Of a stretch of DNA of 52,905 bases, positions 1 to 6,168 are shown piece after piece; the first letter of the stretch is position 1; each line of letters begins with the position of its first letter. Source of the DNA: Gemmatimonadales bacterium (GTDB lineage Bacteria; Gemmatimonadota; Gemmatimonadetes; Gemmatimonadales; GWC2-71-9); assembly GCA_011772755.1 (NCBI GenBank), contig WVYX01000187.1:1-52905 (forward strand), written 5' to 3'. The notes beneath the pieces are model-generated. The model saw only the letters and a list, made by a program, of their open reading frames with translations. It had not been told where the DNA came from and searched no databases. Made by a program: the position numbers and the translations under genes.

Positions 1-2
1 TG

Positions 3-131
3 CTCGGGGCGGTGCTCAACGACGTGCGCAGCGGCGCGGTCTATCACTACTACTCATACGGTCTTCCGGGGTACGAGCATAAAGACGAAGAGGAAGAGCG
101 GGACCCAAAGCTGCTGGGCCGGGTGGGATAG
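3..131 (+). CDS. C-terminal end of a CpsD/Wzc-type polysaccharide tyrosine kinase (partial)
   Basis: The window opens inside an open frame of 42 codons ending in TAG at 129. It reads GAVLNDV near its start, then a tyrosine-rich stretch (YHYYSYG) and an acidic tail (KDEEEE). In bacterial tyrosine kinases of capsule and exopolysaccharide assembly, a VLND-type strand near the end of the Walker kinase domain is followed by a C-terminal tyrosine cluster that is autophosphorylated. The Wza-like export gene at 3540 supports an exopolysaccharide role. The start and kinase motifs lie outside the window, so the family call rests on the tail only. Confidence 0.6.
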   Translation, partial: LGAVLNDVRSGAVYHYYSYGLPGYEHKDEEEERDPKLLGRVG

Positions 132-143
132 CGGGCAGCACGC

Positions 144-1067
144 TCAGTGGAGCTTCGTCTCGCCGAACGGCTGGATCCAATCCTCTGTGTTTGGGGCCGT
201 CATGGCTCTTCGCATTGCCTGAGAAGCACGCAGGACGAGCTGCTCCGCTTCGCTTGGTGCCTCCCGGATCTTCGAGACCACTTCGTAGCCGCCTCGGATC
301 TTGAACGACGTCCTTGCCAACGCCTGCCGGGTGATAACAGCCTGACGAAGCCGCTCGGCGAGCTGAGTCGCCCCGTCGGCGTCGGTGTCGGGTGCCAGGA
401 TGGCGAATTCGACCTCCCCCAGCCTGCCGATCGCATCCGAGCGCCGCCCGGCGTCCTTCAGGGCGACGGCCAGCGTGCGGACTGCCGCGGCCATGCCCTC
501 GCAGTCGTCCTCGCAGCGGACGGGTGCCACCACTATGCAGGCCAGGGGTGAGCGATGCCGGCGAGCGAGCGCGCATAGCTCCGCGGCCCGCCGTCGAAGT
601 CCGTGTGCGCTGTACAGGCCGGTCGCGAGGTCGACCAGCGACTCCCGACGCATCCGATCCGCCGCGGACTTCGCTCGCACGTAGTTGTGTAGCTTGCGAA
701 CGAGTTCCATAGCATCGATCGGGAAGCCGATCAGGTCCCATGCGCCTGCCTTGAGCGCTGCGAGCCGCTGCCCTCGCGTGGGAGGTCCGGCACCCGTGAC
801 GAGGATGGGGACGTCGGCCTCGAGCTGTTCGTCGGTTGCGAGTGCCCGACACAGGTCCACACCACTGCCATCGGGCAGGTCTCGGCTGATGATTAGGATA
901 TCGGGTGGCCGCGCCCGGATCTGTTCCAATCCGTGCTTGGCGGTGTAGGCGCGCGTGACGGTGAAGCCTTCGGGTGAGAGAACGCTGTCCAGCGCTCGTG
1001 CGGTCGAATCCTGCTCGTCGACGATCAGTACTACCACTGGCAAGCCCGTAGCTGGTCGGAGTGCCAT
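144..1067 (-). CDS. Degenerate response regulator: pseudo-receiver plus GGDEF-like domain
   Basis: A 307-residue protein with an N-terminal CheY-like receiver (about 10-130) and a C-terminal GGDEF-fold domain (about 140-290). The acidic pair D17/E18 and T91 are present. The phosphoacceptor position reads IISRDLPDG, so the usual Asp is Ser61, and the conserved Lys before Pro is Phe (GFPI). The GGDEF signature is GEVEF, which lacks the residues needed to make cyclic di-GMP. It is therefore probably a phosphorylation-independent scaffold or binding protein, not a diguanylate cyclase. It is transcribed away from glmS and converges on the kinase fragment at 3-131. Confidence 0.75.
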   Translation of the reverse strand: MALRPATGLPVVVLIVDEQDSTARALDSVLSPEGFTVTRAYTAKHGLEQIRARPPDILIISRDLPDGSGVDLCRALATDEQLEADVPILVTGAGPPTRGQRLAALKAGAWDLIGFPIDAMELVRKLHNYVRAKSAADRMRRESLVDLATGLYSAHGLRRRAAELCALARRHRSPLACIVVAPVRCEDDCEGMAAAVRTLAVALKDAGRRSDAIGRLGEVEFAILAPDTDADGATQLAERLRQAVITRQALARTSFKIRGGYEVVSKIREAPSEAEQLVLRASQAMRRAMTAPNTEDWIQPFGETKLH

Positions 1068-1460
1068 TACTTTATCGACCTATTGTTCCAGAGTCCATGG
1101 CCACTCGTGGGTCAGACGGGAGGACCCGGCCCCGTGGATGGAGCGATGGCCCGCAAGCTGCGGGCGCGCGACGCTCGCGCACGCTGCGCAATCGTAGGTG
1201 CTTACATTGCACGTGGTTGTCCCCGCCATCCCACTACACTGGCGGAGCCCCAAGCGCTGCGGTGGCTCCACAACCGGTCACTCCGCTGCCGCAACCGCGC
1301 AACGTGACCCGCCGGCTCCGTCTGTGCCCGATCCCCCGGGCAATTACCCAACCCTTTACGGCTCAAGGTGTTGCGCCGCGCCGCCACAGCAGGTGTTTGG
1401 CGGGGCCTCAATCTTGACTCAGTGCAATGCCGGACCACTTAGCGTCAGGAGCGTTGCGTC
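1068..1460. other. Intergenic gap, nothing recognisable
   Basis: This gap of about 390 bases separates the divergent degenerate regulator and the zinc-finger/glmS pair, so it should carry promoters for both directions. Short open frames on both strands read as arginine- and proline-rich translations with no family motif. A TTGACT hexamer sits at 1414-1419, but no convincing -10 box follows at 16-18 nt. No RNA structure or pseudogene was recognised. Confidence 0.4.
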
Positions 1461-1706
1461 TTGGAACTGTGTCGGCGCTGTGCGGCTTACTCAACCGATG
1501 CGCACAGGAGCACCACGAACGTCCCCGCGTCGTGCTCGGTCAAGGTGCCGGACCTCGGAGTCGGAAAGTGCGCGCAATGCGGTGCTGCAATCGTCCCCGA
1601 CCACCTGTTCGAAGCAATGCTGGTCAAGCTCGCGCAGCTTTCACAGTTCCGCCTCGGCGCCCACGACCGCCCGCTCCTCATTTCATCCCGAGAAGACGAT
1701 CGCTGA
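1461..1706 (+). CDS. Small YgiT-like zinc-finger protein coupled to glmS
   Basis: An 81-residue frame starting with TTG, with AGGAG at 1447-1451 nine bases upstream. It has CRRC near the start and CAQCG about 33 residues later, separated by a V-x-VP strand. This layout resembles YgiT/MqsA-type zinc-finger modules, although no HTH domain follows. Its TGA (1704-1706) overlaps the glmS ATG as TGATG, the arrangement expected for translational coupling. No toxin partner is visible next to it. The alternative is a chance open frame in GC-rich DNA, but the RBS, paired CxxC motifs and stop/start overlap together argue for a real gene. Confidence 0.5.
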   Translation: MELCRRCAAYSTDAHRSTTNVPASCSVKVPDLGVGKCAQCGAAIVPDHLFEAMLVKLAQLSQFRLGAHDRPLLISSREDDR

Positions 1707-3532
1707 TGTGCGGGATCGTGGGGTACGTGGGCAAGCGGCAGGCGGTGCCACTTCTGCTGGAAGGTCTGCGCCGCCTCGAATACCGTGGATACGACTCGGC
1801 CGGACTCGCAGTCCAGAACGGCTGTGGCGTCGAAGTGCTGAAGCTCGCCGGCCGTGTGCGGGCGCTCATTCGTGAAGCCCGGAAGACGGCTGTTGACGGT
1901 ACCTGTGGAATCGCCCACACCCGCTGGGCCACGCATGGCGCACCCACGTCCCCGAACGCCCACCCCCACACCGACTGCTCGGGGACGATCGCGCTGGTTC
2001 ACAACGGGATCATCGAGAACGCGGATGCGCTGAGGGCGCGGCTCAAGCAGGGCGGGCACCACTTCAAGACGCAAACCGACACCGAGGTCCTCGCGCACCT
2101 GATCGAAGAGGTTTCGAGCGGCAGCTTGGAGCAGCGGGTGATCAGCGCCCTGGGCCGCGTGGAGGGCGCCTACGGCATCGCTGTGATCTCGCAGGACGAT
2201 CCGGGCAAGATAGTCGTCGCGCGGAAGGGATCACCCGTGTTGCTGGGTGTGGGCAATGGTGAGTTCTTCGTCGCGTCCGACGCGGCCGCCGTCCTCGAAC
2301 ACACGCGTTCGGTCGTCTATCTCGATGACGGCGATGTCGCGGTGCTCACCACCGATAGTTACCGGGTGATCGACGCGAGCGCCAGGGAGCAGCTCCGCTC
2401 GGTGGCCGACATTGACTGGGATCTCGGGGCTATCGAGCTAGGTGGCTATCCCCACTTCATGCTCAAGGAGATCTGCGAGCAGCCCGACAGCATACGGAGT
2501 ACGCTGCGGGGCCGCCTCCTGTTCGAGCAGGGGGACGCGCGCCTCCACGGACTCAACCTCTCGCCCCGCGACTGCGAGAATATCCGTCGCATCGTGGTTC
2601 TGGCATGTGGCACCTCGTGGCATGCCGGTCTGGTGGGTCGCTACGCTGTCGAGGAGCTCGCGGGAATCCCCGTGGACGTGGAGTACGCTTCCGAGTACCG
2701 ATACCGTCCACAGCTTGCCATTCGAGGCACGCTTGCGATAGCGATCTCGCAGTCCGGCGAGACAGCCGACACCCTGGAGGCGATGTCCGCCGCACGGGCG
2801 GCCGGAGGCAAGGTCCTCGGCCTGGTCAACGTGGTAGGGAGCACCATAGCCCGTCAGGCAGACGGCGGCCTGTATCTGCACGCCGGACCCGAGATCGGCG
2901 TCGCCTCCACCAAGGCGTTCACCTCGCAGATCGTGGCGCTAGTGTTGCTTGGCCTCCACTTGGGCCGACAGCGCGGGCTGTCGCTGGCACAGGGCAGGGA
3001 GTTGGTATACGAGCTGGCCCGGCTGCCCGAGCAGGTGGATCAGGTGCTCGACCTCGAGCCAGTGATCGAGAAGCTCGCCCGCGAGTACGCCCACGCCGAC
3101 AACTTCCTGTATCTAGGTCGCGGCGTGAACTTCCCGGTCGCGCTGGAGGGGGCTCTCAAGCTCAAGGAGATCAGCTACATCCATGCGGAGGGCTACCCGG
3201 CTGCGGAGATGAAGCACGGTCCCATCGCCCTGATCGATGAGAACATGCCGGTGGTCTTCGTGGCCCCCGAGGATCAGCTATACCACAAGGTGCTGTCCAA
3301 CATGCAGGAGGTGAAGGCGCGGGGAGGTCGGATCATCGCGCTCACCACTGAAGGGGCCGGCGACCTCGGAGCGCTGGCCGACCACGAGATCCAGGTTCCC
3401 AAGACGGTGCCGCTCCTCTCGCCGGTTGTGACCTCGATCCCGCTGCAGGTCCTGGCGTACCACATTGCCGTGTTGCGAGGGTGCGACGTGGACCGGCCGC
3501 GAAACCTGGCCAAGAGCGTGACTGTGGAGTAG
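1706..3532 (+). CDS. glmS: Glutamine--fructose-6-phosphate aminotransferase (isomerizing)
   Basis: Makes glucosamine-6-phosphate from fructose-6-phosphate and glutamine, the entry step to UDP-GlcNAc, peptidoglycan and LPS. The frame is open upstream, but the family requires the nucleophile Cys directly after Met, and MCGIVGYVG begins at 1706. This gives 608 residues, normal for GlmS. The glutaminase domain (about 1-220) contains TRWATHG and an HNGIIEN segment. Two SIS domains follow, with CGTSWHAG and ISQSGETADT in the first. The end is LAKSVTVE, the typical family terminus. Its start overlaps the small zinc-finger ORF. Confidence 0.97.
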   Translation: MCGIVGYVGKRQAVPLLLEGLRRLEYRGYDSAGLAVQNGCGVEVLKLAGRVRALIREARKTAVDGTCGIAHTRWATHGAPTSPNAHPHTDCSGTIALVHNGIIENADALRARLKQGGHHFKTQTDTEVLAHLIEEVSSGSLEQRVISALGRVEGAYGIAVISQDDPGKIVVARKGSPVLLGVGNGEFFVASDAAAVLEHTRSVVYLDDGDVAVLTTDSYRVIDASAREQLRSVADIDWDLGAIELGGYPHFMLKEICEQPDSIRSTLRGRLLFEQGDARLHGLNLSPRDCENIRRIVVLACGTSWHAGLVGRYAVEELAGIPVDVEYASEYRYRPQLAIRGTLAIAISQSGETADTLEAMSAARAAGGKVLGLVNVVGSTIARQADGGLYLHAGPEIGVASTKAFTSQIVALVLLGLHLGRQRGLSLAQGRELVYELARLPEQVDQVLDLEPVIEKLAREYAHADNFLYLGRGVNFPVALEGALKLKEISYIHAEGYPAAEMKHGPIALIDENMPVVFVAPEDQLYHKVLSNMQEVKARGGRIIALTTEGAGDLGALADHEIQVPKTVPLLSPVVTSIPLQVLAYHIAVLRGCDVDRPRNLAKSVTVE

Positions 3533-3539
3533 CCCAGCC

Positions 3540-4328
3540 ATGTGTGATTCCCGCACCATTCTACTCAGCCTACAGATCGTGCTGGGCGCCGTGCCCCCGC
3601 TCGCTGCCCAGGGGGAGCCCCAGTCCGATCCCCTCAGGATCGACGCCCCTCGGGAGCAGCTCGTGGTTCTACTGAACCGACTCGAACAGGCTGCCAACTC
3701 GCCGGCGTACAGCGACTACCTACGGTCGGAAATCCGCATGCGGGCTGCACGGCTACGCGAGCGTCTCGAAGAGGGTGATTTCAGGGTCGGCGATCGGATT
3801 CTGCTTCAGGTGGAGAATGAGCCGACGCTCTCCGACACCTTCGCCGTGAGTTCGGCACGGGAGCTCGTGCTCCCGGAAATTGGCGCTGTGCCGCTCCGCG
3901 GCGTCATGCGAGGGGAGCTGCAGCAGTACCTGACGCAGTACCTCGGCCGCTTCCTCCGCGCACCAAGCGTTACGGCGCATCCCCTGATCCGGGTAGGGAT
4001 CTCGGGGGGAGTGGGCCAGCCGGGCTTTCACACCGTGCCGAGCGATATCCCGATAACCGAAGTGCTGATGCTCGCCGGCGGTCCGATCCCCGAAGCGCAG
4101 CTTGAGGAAATGCGGATCGAGCGGGGTGGTGAGGTGCTGTGGAGGCCCGACGAGATGCGGCAGGCCATGATTGATGGCTTGACCCTGGGGCAGCTGAACG
4201 TGCAGGGCGGGGATCAGATCGTCGTGCCGCGTGGAGGCACCGTGGGTGTCGAGCAGACGCTCCGAATCGGGTTCTTCATCCTCTCCCTCCCCGTGACCGT
4301 CGCTGCCCTCGCATCGATCTTCAAGTAG
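3540..4328 (+). CDS. Wza-like polysaccharide export protein
   Basis: A 262-residue protein starting 7 nt after glmS. A hydrophobic leader (ILLSLQIVLGAVPPLAAQ) looks like a signal peptide. A Poly_export domain (about 79-150, GDFRVGDRILLQV) and a SLBB-type segment (GGVGQPGFHTVPSD, then LMLAGGP) follow. A C-terminal hydrophobic helix (FFILSLPVTVAALASIF) matches the membrane helix with which Wza-type proteins cross the outer membrane. It is shorter than Wza (about 380 residues). With the kinase tail at the window start it suggests an exopolysaccharide locus. Confidence 0.85.
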   Translation: MCDSRTILLSLQIVLGAVPPLAAQGEPQSDPLRIDAPREQLVVLLNRLEQAANSPAYSDYLRSEIRMRAARLRERLEEGDFRVGDRILLQVENEPTLSDTFAVSSARELVLPEIGAVPLRGVMRGELQQYLTQYLGRFLRAPSVTAHPLIRVGISGGVGQPGFHTVPSDIPITEVLMLAGGPIPEAQLEEMRIERGGEVLWRPDEMRQAMIDGLTLGQLNVQGGDQIVVPRGGTVGVEQTLRIGFFILSLPVTVAALASIFK

Positions 4329-4356
4329 CGTCCATCCGCGGGGCGGGGCCGGGCTC

Positions 4357-5466
4357 TTGATGCAGAGCCTGCTGCGTCTCAGAGCTGTGGATCCCGGATT
4401 CGAGCCGGACCGAGTACTCAGCGTTAGGGTTACGCTGCCCGGCTCCTACCCGATTGCACAGCGGGCCGGGTTCTTCGCGTCCCTGCAGGAACGGGTCGAG
4501 GCACTTCCCGGCGTCGTGCGCAGCGGTGCCACGTTCATCGAGCCCCTCTCGGGCGACGATGCAACGGGAGTGGTGGCGCACGGAGATGAGGATCCCGAGA
4601 CGTCGAGTGAATTCGTCGAGGTGCAGTTCCGGTTTGTGACGCCGGGTTTCTTCGAGACCATGCAGATACCTGTACTGGCCGGCCGTACGATCAGCGATAT
4701 CGACCGGCCCGCCAGCTTCCCCCCCGAGGTGATCGCCGTCGCGATCAGTGAGACCCTGGCGAGGAGGGTGTGGCCCAACGAGGATCCGGTAGGCAAGCGA
4801 CTTCACTTTGGGCGGGGTAGCGAAGCGGAGTTCGTCATTGTCGGCGTCGTAGGTGACATACGGGACAAGTACCTCGACGCTGTCCCGCCACCCATGCTGT
4901 ACGGTCACTACGGCGTGCAGCCCATGCGATCGATGATCCTCCTGGTGAGAACGGCCATCGACCCTGTGGGCATTTCGCCCTTGATCCGTCACGAGATCAG
5001 ACAACTCGCACCGAACATCCCCATCCCCGACATTCGCCCGCTGGAGGACCACCTGTCCGAGGCGGTGGCAGCGCCACGGTTTATGGTGCAGCTCTTCAGC
5101 CTGTTCTCCGGACTGGGCCTCATCATGGCCGCGATGGGCGTCTACGGGATCATGATGTTCCACGTCTCGCGGCGTACCCGGGAGATCGGGATCCGCATGG
5201 CACTCGGCGCGCAGCCCAGTGGTATCTTGCGTCTGGTACTCCTGCAGAGCTTGTGGCGAGCCGGGATTGGGTTGGCAGTCGGCTTGCTCAGTGCACTTGC
5301 GCTGACCCGCCTGATGAAGAGGCTGCTGTTCGAGACTACCGCGACGGATCCGGCCACCTACCTGGGCGTGGTGTTGGTGCTGATCGGAGTCCTCACGGTG
5401 GCGACATTGGTGCCGGCCGCCCGGGCCGTTGGTGTGGACCAGAAAGTGGCGCTGGCGGCGGAATAG
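4357..5466 (+). CDS. N-terminally truncated MacB/FtsX-type ABC permease (ADOP family)
   Basis: A 369-residue frame starting TTG or ATG (4360). It corresponds to the second half of a duplicated MacB-type orphan permease: a linker (RLRAVDPGFEPDRVL), a MacB periplasmic core (about 30-225) and a terminal FtsX domain with three helices after about 245 (RRTREIGIRMALGAQP is the conserved cytoplasmic loop). Full-length members run to about 800 residues. Homology-like sequence (GAGLL) continues upstream of the start codon to about 4342, then meets the export gene. The 5' half is therefore missing, and no ATPase gene is adjacent. It is probably a non-functional remnant. Confidence 0.75.
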   Translation: MMQSLLRLRAVDPGFEPDRVLSVRVTLPGSYPIAQRAGFFASLQERVEALPGVVRSGATFIEPLSGDDATGVVAHGDEDPETSSEFVEVQFRFVTPGFFETMQIPVLAGRTISDIDRPASFPPEVIAVAISETLARRVWPNEDPVGKRLHFGRGSEAEFVIVGVVGDIRDKYLDAVPPPMLYGHYGVQPMRSMILLVRTAIDPVGISPLIRHEIRQLAPNIPIPDIRPLEDHLSEAVAAPRFMVQLFSLFSGLGLIMAAMGVYGIMMFHVSRRTREIGIRMALGAQPSGILRLVLLQSLWRAGIGLAVGLLSALALTRLMKRLLFETTATDPATYLGVVLVLIGVLTVATLVPAARAVGVDQKVALAAE

Positions 5467-5545
5467 CTGGATCCCCGGAAGCGCGGTGGTCGAGGCAGTG
5501 CCACTCCTCCGGTTGGCTGGGTGCCGTAACCCGAGCGTCGCCGAT

Positions 5546-5881
5546 CTACTGCTGACTCAATTCATGCTCTCCGATCGGCTCGTCTCGCGTCGAGATGTAG
5601 AACAGCTTCGAGTCATCGCGGTAAAAGTAGCGCAGCGGCTTTTCGTTGCGCAGTAGATCGATTACGCTCAGATAGTCGTCGGCGTACATGTTGATGTAGA
5701 GGTGTTGCTGGCCTCCAATCACTGGCGAAGTGTTTCCCGGCAGGGGACCGGAGCCGGCGTAGAACCAGAGGTAGACTGTGGCGTTCTCAGCCACGATCAC
5801 GATCTGTCGCGTTCGATCCCCCCAGCGAGTGATCACGCTCGCGAAATAACTCTCCAACTCACCGTGATAGATGTTCGGCAT
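5546..5881 (-). CDS. Conserved-looking small protein of unknown function
   Basis: A 111-residue frame with no family that I recognise. It starts ATG at 5881 with a purine-rich ribosome-binding site (GGAGGGGG) just upstream on the - strand. The composition is that of a soluble folded protein: alternating hydrophobic strands (IVIVAENATVYLWFY), an aromatic-rich centre (HLYINMYADDYL) and an acidic C-terminus. There is no signal peptide, membrane helix or Cys pair. It lies between the truncated permease and the terminator at 6097, with no partner gene. Confidence 0.6.
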   Translation of the reverse strand: MPNIYHGELESYFASVITRWGDRTRQIVIVAENATVYLWFYAGSGPLPGNTSPVIGGQQHLYINMYADDYLSVIDLLRNEKPLRYFYRDDSKLFYISTRDEPIGEHELSQQ

Positions 5882-6096
5882 ATTCCCCCTCCATCCAACG
5901 TCGCGTCAATCGCGATAGGAAGTCCGTTCGCACCGGTCCAAACCGCGAGTTTCTTGGCGTGTCCACACACCCGGAAAGGATCCCGCGTTGCTGCGCAGCG
6001 GCCGGGAGGTCCTACTCGACCACCGCGGCGCCCGCGGGGCGGCACAATCTCGGCACACATCCCGAAAGGGAGCACCACGATGGGGCAGCAATAGGA

Positions 6097-6124
6097 AAGG
6101 AGGGAGCCTGTCGGCTCCCTCCTT
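6097..6124 (-). terminator. Intrinsic terminator of the repeat lipoprotein gene
   Basis: A perfect 12-bp stem, AAGGAGGGAGCC paired with GGCTCCCTCCTT around the loop TGTC. On the - strand it is followed by TTTCCTATT. It lies about 45 nt past the stop of the - strand lipoprotein gene at 6169. Confidence 0.75.
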
Positions 6125-6168
6125 GTTGGGCCTCCGCCTCTCGGCGGGGCGGGTCAGCGGGCCGCTCG

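Noticed and set aside
1207-1240. TTGCAC ... TACACT as a promoter for glmS
   Set aside because: The spacer is 22 nt, outside the workable range.
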